Part shown: piece by piece, positions 22,760 to 34,433 of the stretch
How the letters are laid out: each line of letters begins with the position of its first letter
Numbering within the stretch: the stretch's first letter is position 1
DNA from: Glycine soja
Taxonomy: Eukaryota; Streptophyta; Magnoliopsida; Fabales; Fabaceae
Reading direction: 5' to 3'
NCBI RefSeq assembly: GCF_004193775.1
Contig: NC_041021.1
Coordinates: 6,991,001 to 7,055,000, forward strand
DNA: 64,000 bases
Program-made: the position numbers and the translations under genes
Notes under the pieces: generated by a model
Told to the model about the DNA's origin: nothing
The model's input: only the letters and a program-made list of their open reading frames with translations
Databases searched by the model: none

Positions 22760-23569
22760 ATGAGAAAGCAAGAGATTGACTTATTGAGAGGGACGGTCAT
22801 TCCCAATTCAAAAGATTGGACATTAGATGTAGGAAATCTATGCAGTTAACATGAATTTTAGGGATGCAGATGCATGCAACCTTTGTCGTGAAATTTGGTA
22901 AATGCAGACTTCATATGAAACAATGCAATGTAATGGAAAGTTGTACAATGTTCATGACATTCTTTCCTTATTTTGTGATTTTGATTTTGATTTGATTTTT
23001 TTGGAAAACACAGATTGACTGTCCTTTTGAAAGAGGTGATAGTCCATGCAACCTTATCCAATCTTTTGCAAATCTCTCCGGGAACTCCCTTAGAGTGTGT
23101 GTTCTGTTTGATTTAGTCACTTGACCATTTTAGAGTGATGGCAATGGAGTCGTTTGATGTTTAATCAATCCATTGAAATCCTAAGGTTTGTCCCTTTTTT
23201 TTTGTTTAAAAACATCGATGGGTGAGAACTTTTGATCAGCCCCTATGTTCACTTGAGGCTTATGCACGGTGCCCCTCATTGCCCCAGGGTAAGGCTTTGA
23301 GGTACCAATTGTTATCTTTCGTCATGACCTTGTAGCTGGGAACCTATTGAGTGAGAACTTCTAATCTGCCCCTAGGTTCGCTTGAGGTTCATGCACGGTG
23401 CCCCCCATAGCCCCAATGTAAGGCTATGAGGTAACCATCATTGTCTTGTTTTCATAACCTCGTAGTAAGGAAGAATGAAAGAAGCAGTTGATTCTTGCAA
23501 AACGAATTTCCCAAGGACGAGAAATTGTTGAAGGATTTTTAGTTGATGGATTAAGTCAAATGACTCCTA
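22760..23569. other. Element B spacer, no gene seen
   Basis: Non-coding. It matches 12600-13080 of element A, plus an extra stretch (about 23210-23530) in which a ~120-bp segment with TTGAGG.TCATGCACGGTGCC occurs twice (near 23250 and 23390). Confidence 0.6.
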
Positions 23570-24641
23570 TGTAGAAGCAAGATGTTTTGATGATGCCAAA
23601 GGATCAAGTGCTTCTAAGTTTTATTCAAGACAAGAATCCAAGAATCCAAGAAAATCAAGATATATGATCAAGTTGATCTCTAGAATCTTAGGAAGAAGTT
23701 TCCAAATTGAAAAAAGCAAAAGGTTTGGCCAAAGAATTCTATCTAAATCATTTCAAATTGAGATTTACTCTCTGGTAATCGATTACCAGCAACTAAAAAT
23801 GTTTATAACAGTCACTAGAAATTTGAATTCAAAATTTATAATGTGTAATCGATTACACATGGACGGTAATTTATTACCAGCAGTTTATTGAACGTTTTAA
23901 TTCAAATTTTAAAGCCTGTAATCAATTACACAAGTCTTGTAATCGATTACCAAAGGATATTTTCAGAAAATAATTTCCAAGAGTCACATCTATTCAAATG
24001 GTTTATGAATGGCCATCAAAGGTCTATTTATATGTGACTTGGAAACACGAATTTAAAGAGAGTTTTCATTGCCCAAAAAGTTTTATCCTCTCAAAAAATT
24101 AAGAAATTTTTTCTGAACTGAAATGTCTTATCCTCTCAAAAAGATTCCTTGGTCAACCACTTGCATATTCAATAAGGAATTTTGATTGATCTTCATTGTA
24201 CAATCTATCTCTTTTAAGAGAGATTTCTTCTTCTCTTCTTCTTATTTCTGAAAAGGGATTAAGAGACCATGGGTCTCATGTTGTAGAGGATTCCTGAACA
24301 CAAGGGAAGGGTTGTCCCTACGTGGTTCAGACTTTGTAAAAGGAGTTTTACAAAGAGAGTGGAAAATCTCAAGTGGGTTGCTTGAGGACTGGACGTAGGC
24401 ACGGGAAGTGGTCGAACCAGTATAAATCAAGTTTGCATTCCTCTCTTCCCTTAAACTTCTTTTATTTATTGCTATTTATCATTTGCTTTAAAGAAGTTTA
24501 TTTTGAATTGTCTTTTGAGTAATTCATATTAGGGGTGCATTGTTAATCCAAAAAGAGAGAGTGAAAGTTTAATTGGGGAATAGTCTTTGTATCTTAATTC
24601 AACCCCCCCTTCTTAAGATAACTGAGGCCATTTGTCCAACA
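23570..24641 (+). repeat. Solo LTR (copia-like, TGTAG...CAACA) in element B
   Basis: 1072 bp bounded by TG and CA, with a perfect 5-bp target duplication TCCTA at 23565-23569 and 24642-24646. Element A shows the empty site at about 13070. It is a single LTR without internal sequence, so LTR-LTR recombination is inferred. The plus direction is taken as sense because its GTAGGCACG ... CCAGTATAAA stretch near the 3' end is typical of soybean copia LTRs (from memory). It contains five GTAATCGATTAC-type palindromes (23773-23953). A related, longer copy in inverse orientation is at 60070-61594. Confidence 0.9.
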
Positions 24642-25064
24642 TCCTATTCTTGATAACTCACTTCTCTCTAAAAAGACAAACTTTCCGGAATGATAAAATG
24701 AGGTCACATGAACGTCTTGAAAACACAGTCAATCAAATGCTTTTTTTTTTCTTTTTCTTTTTGAACTTTTTTTTTAATTTTGAAACTTATTTGTTTTGAA
24801 CTTTACTCGTTGTTTTACGGCACCCCCACCATCGTGCAAGACGAGTAATCTCTGATTGAACGGTCTTGGAAGTTAGCACTCAGGAGCGCATGTCGCTCGA
24901 GCAAACAAACCAATGGCTTGCACCCACATTCCAGTGGAAGCAAAGGTGTAATTACGAGAGGATGAGTGACAAAGATGTCAGATTTATCCATTTTATTTAG
25001 CATTGTAACTATGGTTTACAATAATGGCATAAACTTGAAGATCCTGATGAGTCATTAGAGACAT

Positions 25065-26866
25065 CTAACGACAGCTTTCAAAATTGCCCCATGTGTGGTG
25101 TCGCTTGTCAGTGTTAGGATTCAACAAGTGATTCTCCTCAAATTTCAGCCAGCCTACATCAATTAGACTTTGCACCTTATGCTTCAGGGTCATACAGTGC
25201 TCAATGGAATGCCCCAAGGCTCCTCCATGATATGTACATGTTGCGTTCAAGTCGTATCCTCGGAAAAATGGAGGTTGAGGAAACCTAGCAGGGGTCATGG
25301 CTACCATTGAATTATCGAGTAGATATGAGAGCAAGTTTAGCATATGACATCAGAATTTGGGGTGAATCCTACAGGCTTTTTTGCTGCGAAATTCCTTCCT
25401 TAGTTGGTGTTTTGGTTCGTGCTAAAGGTGGTGTTTAGCATTGGTTGTGTGGTAGACAAGCTTTGTGGTTGATTTAGGGATGGCCTTTGTGGATAATTGG
25501 GTGGTGGGGAAGGAGAAGGTTTGTTATTGGCTGAGTAATGACATTGTTGGGTTGGTGGGAAACTTGGCTGTATAGGAATGGCAGTCACAGCATGGGTTTC
25601 TCCCTCATTCTCACCCTCTTCATTTGCCCCAGTTTTCTCATTCGTCCAAGCAGGATGATTAAATTTTCCTTTTTTCATACCCACTTCGATCCTTTCACTG
25701 GCGAAGACCAAATCTATAAAACATGAAGGTGTGTAACCCACCATTTTTCATAGTAGAACACCGGTAACATGTCTACTATCATTGTGATAATTTCTTTCTC
25801 TGTTAATGGGGGCGCTACTTGAACTGCCAGATCCCTCCACCTTTGGGCATATTCCTTGAAGGATTCATGCTCTTTTTTGCACATGTTCCATAGTTGCATC
25901 CAATCCGAAGCCATATTAGAATTGTACTAATACTGCTTAACGAAGGCAACCATTAGGTCCCTCCAAGAATGGACTCGGAAAGGTTCCAAGTTAGCGTACC
26001 AGGTAACAGCTACCCCAGTAAGACTTTCTTGGAAGAAATGTATCAGTAATTCCTCATCTTTTGCGTATGCCCCCTATTTTCCGACAATACATCTTTAGAT
26101 GGTTCTTGGGGCAAGTAGTCCCCTTGTATTTGTCAAAGTCTGGCACCTTGAACTTGGGAATGACCATGTTTGGGTACTAGGAACAACTCTTCTAGTTTAG
26201 CAAAGGCATAATCTTCGCCTCCTTCAATGTCCTTGAGCCTTTCCTCTAGATGATCCAACTTTCCCATTTCTGCCATAGCATGGGGGGTTTTTACTTGTTG
26301 TGGAATGCAAGAGGTGTGGTTGTGGGTGATACTGAGGGCCCTCCAAAGTGTTTTGCAAGGGTATACCACCAACTGTTTGCCCTTCAGTGGCATATTCGAG
26401 GCAAGGCTCGAAGTCGGCTAGACTGTGGTGGGGAATTTCATGTGTCTCCCCCACGGTTTAAGAGACATGTGCATGATCGGTTTGGGGTTGTTGGATCTCA
26501 ATGGGTATAGGAGTGGAGTGATTGACATTCTTATCGGGAGTGTACGCCACATTGGGTGGCGTATAGTTAAGAGGCAAGCCATATGGCGGGAAGGCATGCT
26601 CGTTTTGAATTTGCACATCATGGAGGCCGCCCGTACTTCCCAAACCTTTGCCTACCATATCTGAGGTTGGATGATTCATTTGGATAAGGCCAGATGGGGG
26701 GCATTGGGTTCACCTTAGCAACAGCGCTGATAGCGGCAACTGCAACCGCATTGACTTCCATTATCTTCTTTATGCTCATCATGGCCTCAATCATTGTGGC
26801 CATTTGCTCATTCATGGCCTCCATGTCGGCCTTCATCTTCTCTTGTACCTCCTCCGCTTTACCCAT
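25065..26866 (-). pseudogene. gag of element B
   Basis: Starts MGKAEEVQEKMKADMEAM with a heptad-like methionine/glutamate-rich helix. It continues through a proline-rich linker and a capsid region (ESFKEYAQRWRDLAVQV near 25850; MVGYTPSCFIDLVFASERI near 25740) to a knuckle-like CTYHGGALGHSIEHC (about 25210). It is homologous to gag of A and of C (MGDQEEIQEQMKADMSTL). The frame changes several times (about 26680, 26390, 25910, 25750 and 25380), so no full-length protein can be made. Nothing resembling protease follows; the spacer begins. Confidence 0.88.
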
Positions 26867-28452
26867 TACTCTAGCTCTAGCACGGGTTCGGTAAGGGCGC
26901 CGTAAAGCCTGTTCTTTTCTTTTTTATAACAATGATTAAGTTCTTTTTTTTTCAAGAAAAGAATGCAATGAGCAATGCAACCAATGAACAACATGGATGT
27001 ATGCGAATGATGCACAATTGAAGTATTGAGAATTTTTACGCAGGATATGGGGTTGAATCAATTTAGATTTTCAACATGGTCCATGACATCTTCGTCAAGG
27101 TGAAACTGGAAGTAGCAGGGACATCGACAGTCCTAAATGTGTTTGGCAGTAGACGAAGCAGCGATGTAACACGATCCATCTTTTGCCCCAATTTTTTGCA
27201 AGATGGTTACTTCCATACTTCAACTTGACTCGATGAACCTTTTCGTAAAAGCACGAGCTTGGTTCAACCCCATAACCCAGGGAATGCCAATACTTCATCA
27301 TCATAGGGATGAAAGACTCGGGAATACGCATGCTATGCATGGAAAATGTAATTACGAGATTGAGATACCCGAAGAAACATCCTTTCTTTGTTAACCATGC
27401 ATTAGGTACCATGTTCAATCATTTTGTTTTTAAGTGAAATGGGTTTATGATCCCAACATGGTTGGCTCATGGTACCGAATATATGCAACTAAGAATGTAG
27501 CGTGAATTTTCACGCTTTCTTTTTTTTTTGTGTTGCAGAGGAAAAACGCAAGGGTCACGCATGAGCAAACATGAAAACAATTGGTATGCAATTTGTAGAT
27601 CAAAAAAGTTTGTCGAACGCATATGCATGATGATGCAATGACTCATGCAAAATGTGAGGCTGGAATATGATAACGGGCAAATGCAGGAACGATATGTTCA
27701 TTATGATGCCATGAAGACATGCTTATGCGATGCATGATATAAATGCATTTATGGACACGAGAGCCCCAAAAAATTATCTCTTCTTACTTGCACACTTGGG
27801 GGTACAGTGCCCCATGTGTGTAGTTAAGAAGGTGATATGGATCTTCCGGCTTCCCATGACAAAAGATGAGACCAACATACAACGCGTGCGTGACGACATG
27901 ATGTAGACGCGTAAAAGCATAACACGGGGATGCATAGAGTACGACAATATCCACAAATAATTACAAGCAAAGGCGTACATGACATTTAGGACTACATGCA
28001 TGGCAGTGTTTAAGACGACACACAACGTGTTTGCTCCGTGCCCCTATTTTAGGAACCTATAGGATAATATCTAGGGGTCTCTAATAACTACTCCCAACGA
28101 TCCATATCTCACATGGCTGTTTTCTAGAGGTATCATCACTCAAGATAATAATATTGCGGCAGTATGGAATACCAACGACAACACATTATAAAGAGAGAAA
28201 GCTCTAGACGAGGTTTCACTATTATCAAGCAAGTCGGAGACCTAGCATGACCATAGATTCACCTCCACTCCTTAGATTTCCATGAACCCGGGTATAGGGC
28301 TCCTTTTTACTCAAACCCGTGGGTGCTTAGAATGCGGTGTAAAAATGTGGAAAAGACAGCATTTATTATTTTTACACAGTTCAAGAAAAAGCGCACACAC
28401 AAAATTTCACAATTCCACAATTTCCAAAAATAGGCCTAACTCACAAAAACAG
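26867..28452 (-). other. Leader of element B (PBS to gag)
   Basis: Homologous in part to the element C leader: ACACGGGGATGCATAGAGTACGACAATATCCACAAA near 27930 against 46170-46205, and the CGGAGACCTAGCATGACCA block near 28230 against 46480. ORF1 of element C has no counterpart here. One 107-codon minus frame (27418-27095) is open but I do not recognise it. Confidence 0.7.
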
Positions 28453-28470
28453 TCCCCAATGGAGTCGCCA
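28453..28470 (-). other. Primer binding site of element B (tRNA-Arg type)
   Basis: Minus strand TGGCGACTCCATTGGGGA, two bases from the 5' LTR. Ogre elements are known to use tRNA-Arg with a PBS of this form. Confidence 0.85.
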
Positions 28471-28472
28471 AC

Positions 28473-30070
28473 TGTCACAACCTACCCTTTTGCAGGCGAG
28501 CGAGGCGAGGCTCACGGGTGCGTCTCCCAAAGGAGGAAAATGCGCGGAGTCGCCACCAACGTTTATTTGTGGAAAACGTCGGGAAAACCGAAGGAAACCG
28601 GTCTTGAAGAATATTTCAGATTCGGGAGTTGTATTTACGTTTGAGGAAGGTATTAGCACCTCTCACGTTTGTCCCAAAAGACAATAGCCTTAGATTAGAA
28701 ATGTGTGAAATCATGTATCTAAACTTTTATTTCTTTTTTATTTTTGAGGTCGACAAAAGCGGGGCTCTTGCTCCTACGTACCCTCCATCGAAGAGGAAAT
28801 CAGACATACATAGTTCTTTTAAAAAAGGCGAATCAAGCGATTCTTTTTACTTGGAAGGTGGTCCTTTTAAGGCGTTGAAGCTTAAAATGATCCATTTTTA
28901 CTTGGTGAGAAAAACTGAGGTATCGAACCTTAAAATCCTTTTTAGTGATTTTTTGCGGACGAGCTTGACTTTGTGAGTTGATTTTAGCCTTAGTTTCACT
29001 TGAGTTATTAGTCAATTCAATCAAGAAAGAGAAATCCCAAAGATAAACGTCCGATTGATTTTTTTGGTTTATTTTACTAAAAGATATTTTTTTATTATTA
29101 TATTATTATTTTACCTCTTTTTGGTTTCCAACGTGGTTACGACATGACTGAACGGTCGGATTTCATTTTAACATAAATTAACGGATATTACAAATCAAAT
29201 GATCGATGGAAATTTATTTTATTTTTGGATTAGGCGAGAAAATGACTTAAGTAAATGACCAAAGCACGTCAAAAGAGGATACGGAAAGTAAATGAAACGA
29301 GAATAAAAGTACGCGAAACAAGTGGGGACCACTAAGGGTACATAGAATGAATTGAAAAGTTCGATTTCAGGAACTTACCGGTTGAAGACCGAAGAACGAA
29401 CGACGAATGACAAAGAACGGTTGAAAATCTTCGCGAAATCACCCACGGAAACGTTACGGTAGCGCCTCGGCTTGGATTTTCTTCACGGAAATAATTTTCC
29501 TCACTAATTTTAAGTGATTACGAAGTACCAGAAGGGCTCAACCCCTTTCTCCTTCACTCCTCCCCCTATTTATAGGGAAATAGGGGAGGAGCTTGCCACC
29601 CAGCTCGCCCCAGGCGAGCCAGGTTGCTTCCACCAGAAGCAACCGCCTTCTGGAGGAACATCCTGGAAGGCCCAAGTGTGCCTCGTTGCTATTTGCACCC
29701 CCTTTTTACTAAATACACCCCCCTTTGCTTTTTTGGTGATTCTTTTTTCGTAATGTTACGAAACTTTACGAATTTCGTAACGATACTTGTTTTCTTTCCG
29801 TAAGGTTACGGAACCTTATGGGTCATGTAATTTCTCCTTTTTTAGCTTTCGGAATTTTACGGAAACTCATAAATTGCGTAACAATACTTCCTTTTGATTT
29901 CCGGCATGTTACGGAATTTCACGGATTGCGTAACAATGCTTCCTTTTGATTTCCGGCATGTCTCGGAACTTCACGTATTGTGCAAAAAAGGGTGCCAAGT
30001 ACCTCGAAGCGGTCAAACAAAGGTTACATGCCATCAAACAATGGTCCCCGGACGAAATTAGGGTATGACA
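28473..30070 (-). repeat. 5' LTR of element B
   Basis: 1598 bp, TGTCACAACC to TATGACA on the plus strand (TGTCATACCC to GGTTGTGACA as the element reads), with good termini. TATA box at 29566-29575. It contains the CAGCTCGCC..GGCGAGCC hairpin (about 29600), the ~52-bp CGTAACGTTACG-type repeats (about 29745-29990), and an LTR module GTCGACAAAAGCGGGGCTCT at about 28750. Confidence 0.93.
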
Positions 30071-31005
30071 CCCCCATCTTCCGACAATACATCCTTAGAT
30101 GGTTCTTGGGGCAAGTAGTCCCCTTGTACTTGTCAAAGTCCGGAACCTTGAACTTGAGAATGACCATGTTCGGGTACTAGGAACAACTCTTCTATGTCAG
30201 TAAAGGCATAATCTCAGCCTCTTTTAATGGCCCTGAGCCTTTCCTCTAGATGATCCAACTTTCCTATTTCTGCCATAGCATGAGGGTTTTTAATCGTTGT
30301 GGAATGCAAGGGGTGTTGGTGATACTGAGGGCCCTCCAAAGTGTTTTGTAGGGGTATACCACCAACTGCTTACCCTTCAGTGGCATATCCGAGGTAAGGC
30401 TCGAAGTCGGCTAGATTGTGGTAGGGCATTTCATGTGTCTCCCCCATGGGTTGAGAGACATGTGCATGATCAGATTGAGGTTGTTGGCTTTCAATGAGTA
30501 TGGGAGAGGAGTTATTGACATCCTCCTTGGGAGGCGAGCCATATGGCGGGAAGGCGTGCTTGTTTTGAATTTGCACATCATGAGGCCATTCGTACTTCCC
30601 AAATCTTTGCCCACCATATCTGAGGTTGGATGATTCATTTGCTTGAGGCTAGATGGGGGCATCGGGTTCACCTTAGCAATAGCACTGGTAGCGGCAACTG
30701 CAACCGCATTGGCTTCCATTATCTTCTTCATGCTCATCATGGCCTCCATCATTGTGACCATTTGCTCTTTCATGGCCTCCATGTCGGCCTTCATCTGCTC
30801 TTGCACCTCCTCTACTTTACCCATTACTCTAGCTCTAGCACAGGTTCGGTAAGGGCACCATAAAGCATGTTCTTTTCTTTTTTATAACAATGATTAAGTT
30901 CATTTTTTTTTCAAGGAAAGAATGCAATGAACAATGCAACCAATGAAAAGCATGGATGTATGTGAATGATGCACAATTGAAGTATTGCAAATTTTTACGC
31001 AGGAC
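30071..31005 (-). pseudogene. gag N-terminal part and leader of element A
   Basis: Start codon at 30822-30824 (MGKVEEVQEQMKADMEAM). Reading leftwards it ends at 30071 in CCCCCATCTTCCGACAATAC, which continues at 14480 on the other side of element B. 30825-31005 is leader, alignable with 26867-27045 of element B up to TTTTTACGCAGGA, where homology stops abruptly. Confidence 0.85.
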
Positions 31006-33234
31006 TCATTCACCATTCGATCGTCGTGAAATTTGAGTAACACGTTTGCAACCCAATTTCGAGCATTCTCACCGTTGGTAATTGCAAACACATGTCAGAG
31101 CTAAGAGAAATACCTTTCGCACCGTAGCCTTCTCTTTTCCCGCAGAAATCCAGAATGGTCTCAGTAAAATTACGATCCCGGTTTCGTTAATCGTTGGATT
31201 TTCATGAAGTTTGGATATGTTGTTCGAAATTCAATTGTGCACACTTTCACCGTTAGGATTTGCGAGATAATATTTGTGGAGGGAGGAAAAGGAATCTCAT
31301 GAAGAAAGTACAAGTGGAGGCTTCAATCTCTTCTCCGTCTCTCTGACGTTCGAGAATTCTATCGGAGCAGTCGGAGGAAAAACTGGAGGAATCTCAGGGA
31401 ACCGCTAGAGATGCCGCTATCGTTGTCGCCTTGTCGGAAGACACGTGAATCCGCTTAGAGGTAAGAGATGAGTTTATCGCAATTAGGGGTTAGAATGAAC
31501 ATGTGTAAGGATCTTTAGAGAACTAAATTTGGGTTTATTTTGGGATGTTTATTGAATTATAATTTTTCCTTTATGATTATAAATACAATATTATTGTGTT
31601 CTATATACCAATTGATGTCCTTATGAGAATTGATTGATAAACTTGAGTGCTCTTGATGTCTTTGTGTTTAACCCATGATTTTGATTAATTGATTTTGATA
31701 CAATTATGAGAAACTATTTCAGAGGTTTTACACCCCATGTTGTGATAAAAATCTTTTGTATAAATTGTTATGTTTAGGTTATGAAATGATGATTCAAACT
31801 GTGCGTATGTGATAAATTGAACATGTGATGGATAATGAAATACATGTGTATTGAGATGAGATGTATGTATTAAGTTGTGAATTATGAACTGTGCAATCAC
31901 ACAATTGTAAGATCCTTTAAGGGTGACGAGTATTATGATGGGATCCACTGTGGGAACCCGACGAGTTAAAATAATTTTGAAAACAATTGAGTAAATGTGT
32001 GTATTGCATAGTTCATAAGTAAAGTGTATATGATTCATGAGGTGTGATAACATGTTAAATTGAGATTATATCATTGTGATTGGGATTAAGTGTATGTGAT
32101 AAATTGAGTATGTATATGATTGAGATATATATGTGCATTGAGTTGTGAACTATGAATTGTACTATCACACGACCATAAGTCCCTTTAAGGGCGACGAGTT
32201 AATGCTAAGTCCCTTTTTGGGCGACGAGTTGATGCTAAGTCCCTTTTTGGGCGACGAGTTAATGTTAAGTCCCTTTAAGGGCGACGAGTTAAAATTATTT
32301 TGAGAAAAATTGAGGAGTTGTGTGTTTTGTACAGTTCATAGATAGAGTCTGTGTGCTAAAATGTTTTTTGGTTGGACTTGAATCAGGAGGGAGAGGCCTT
32401 GACGGACTCTTCGGAGTGTAGGCCTTAGGGGTCACACGGTTTGAGTGCTCCTTTAAGCCTATGTTGATCCCATATGGTTGGAGCATTCTCGCAAAACACT
32501 GTGACCCTGACTGGTCTCCCTATGATATTACCTAGTGAGAGTGACTTGACTTACTATTGTGTGGTTTGTCTTGTCATGTACTCCTAGGCGCCCGACGCGG
32601 TTTTTCACTGACATGGTACCACATTGCATATAGGCTTGAGTCTTAGCATAATTGTTGCATACGCTTGCTAATTGTTTATTATGAAATTGATGAGTTATTA
32701 TGTCTTGATCGGAGTGTGTGATTCCTGTGTATTGTGATTGATGATTGAAAGGTGTGATTGATGAATGACAAAGTGATGAAATAATGTGAGATATGCTAAG
32801 TAAATTGTATTTGGCTACTATATGTTGTGTTATTTCTCTCTAGTAGTTAGAAATGTGATAACTCACTCCCAGTTTGATGTTTGTGTTAGGATCCTGTGAT
32901 GATCTTGAACTTTGTGTTCGGGGAAGCAGATTAATAGGTGGATGACTATGAAGAACCTCATGCTAGAGGACACAGGAACACCACGCTCTGATAGGATGTG
33001 GCATTAGGATATAGGTTCTATATTAATTGTATGAAACTTAGATGGCCTTCTTTGAGCCGAGATGTCATTATTGTTTATTTGGACAAGTTTGAATATGATG
33101 TAGAAGAAAGTGAATGTGAGCCTTTTACCCATTTGAAAGGCTTGTATTAAAAAATGTTTTAAAAAATACTTTTAATTAATATTTGAATTTTTATTCCTTT
33201 ATTAATATATATGTGAGAGGTAGAGGTTGTCACA
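31006..33234 (+). repeat. Del/Tekay-like LTR fragment, left end lost
   Basis: Ends GTTGTCACA at 33234, like the block that ends at 2999. It shares CCTGTGATGATC..GAAC near 32895 and a gene-like leader look. The left boundary at 31005 has no TG terminus, so it is truncated there. No coding sequence is recognised. It joins gag leader of A on the left and 3' spacer of C on the right, so it marks a rearranged junction. An embedded 30-bp repeat is listed separately. Confidence 0.5.
32176..32295. repeat. Four 30-bp tandem repeats with CCCTTTAAGGG
   Basis: AAGTCCCTTTAAGGGCGACG plus AGTTAATGCT at 32176, 32206, 32236 and 32266. Two units have the perfect palindrome CCCTTTAAGGG; the middle two read CCCTTTTTGGG. 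A decayed relative is at about 31911. Confidence 0.9.
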
Positions 33235-34433
33235 TTCTTGACCTTTTCCTTTTCTGTTTTTGTTTAATGTGAGGTGAACAAGTCACCGACGCACAGGATT
33301 TTGGTTGGTAATCAAAGGGAGAGGACCACTTTAGGTCGTGGTTTCCTTTCTTTTCTTGTTTACTTGGTGACAATTCTGTATTGTTCAGATATTGTCTGGT
33401 CAAAAGACCATTCTGCATATTTCTTCTGTTTTCTTCCAATCTTTGATCGGGAATTTTCTTTCTTTTTGTTTTCTCTCAATCTTTGATTGAGAATTTTCTC
33501 TTTTTGCTTTCTTCCGATTCTTTGATCGGGAACTTTCTTTTCTTTTTTTTCTTCCGAGGGCAAGGATTGACATTCTCACCCTGGGTCAAGGTTTATGGTA
33601 AGTTGAGATTTTGGCTCAAGGCTTGTAGAACGGCTGGACAGGATATATGTCAGGGTTTGGCCAGCGATTCAGGGATAAAGGAGATGTCCCACATTATTTC
33701 CATGATACACATGCAACAATGATGATTTGGAAATTTTATGCAAAACTAGTCATGCATGCACCCATGTGGACACTCAAGCATCAAGTTTTTATGGTCATGT
33801 GACACTAGGGCTCAGGATTCATTTTCCCTATTTAAGTCAACCCAGTGTTTCCAAAACATGTTCTTTTATCAATTCATGCATTCATCCGTCTATTTTGGGT
33901 GGTCGGGAAAATTTTCACAGCATTCACCCTTCAGGTACATACACATTTTTTTTTCAAAAACTGGTTATGATCAGTGGATCTTTTTCAAAGAAAAGCTGGA
34001 AGTTATTTCTCTTCAAAAGCATGTTGGCTTTTCAGCCGAAAGATATATTTTGTTCTTTTTCTTGTTTGTTTTTGTTTTTATTTTTTTTCATGAGGTATTT
34101 TGCTACCTAAACATACGTATATTTTTGTGAGGTATTTTTGCTATATACATGTGTATCCAAGGTATCTTGCTACCTAAACATATATATTTTGTGAGGTATT
34201 TTTTTGCTACATACATGCATATCTAAGGTATCTTGCTACCTAAACACACATACATATATTTTGTGAGGTATGACTACCTTCCGAGCTTGTGCTTGTTTTA
34301 TTTAAATTCCTAGGATCATGAGCAACTAGGTGTGTCCTACTATGACTTGAGAAACAAAAGGTGATCAAATAACAAGCAGAAATTTAAAAGGTACAAGGTT
34401 GCCTCCTAGTAGCTCTTCTTTAACGTCTTGAGC
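33235..34433. other. Element C 3' spacer shared with A and B
   Basis: Matches 9757-11000 of element A in the same order: T-rich GATCGGGAATTTTC repeats (33430-33560), a unique middle part and the AT-rich ~65-bp repeats (34090-34275). Homology to A and B stops at AACGTCTTGAGCTGGACG (34433). Non-coding. Confidence 0.75.

Larger units (their letters stand above)
14481..30070 (-). mobile_element. Element B: gag-only Ogre-lineage retrotransposon nested in element A
   Basis: About 15.6 kb with both LTRs in the same (minus) orientation: 5' LTR 28473-30070, PBS 28453-28470, leader, gag 26866-25065, long 3' spacer, polypurine tract 16097-16120, 3' LTR 14481-16096. No pol domain is present, so it must borrow enzymes; element C is the kind of partner needed. 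A solo LTR interrupts it at 23570-24641. The two flanks are both gag of element A and continue one another: TGTATGCCCCCTAT on the left and CCCCCATCTTCCGAC on the right. The target duplication is C-rich and imperfect. The LTRs differ at roughly 7% of the first 215 positions by eye, so the insertion is not recent. Confidence 0.88.
7904..31005 (-). mobile_element. Element A: non-autonomous Ogre-lineage gypsy element, interrupted by element B
   Basis: Minus-strand element read right to left: leader (31005-30825), gag start (30824-30071), gag remainder (14480-13500), a long 3' spacer (13500-8367), polypurine tract, and a truncated 3' LTR (8342-7904). Element B (14481-30070) sits inside its gag. 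No protease, RT, RNase H or integrase is present. The 5' LTR and PBS are missing: homology to the leader of B stops at 31005, where a Del-like LTR fragment begins. The gag shares the phrase FKEYAQRWRDL with element C. Its left LTR resembles that of C more than that of B, so part of its left end could belong to C. Confidence 0.75.

Noticed and set aside
22182..22763. CRISPR-like array
   Set aside because: The units are directly adjacent with no unique spacers, the monomer is 24 bp with an internal hairpin, and the context is a plant retrotransposon.
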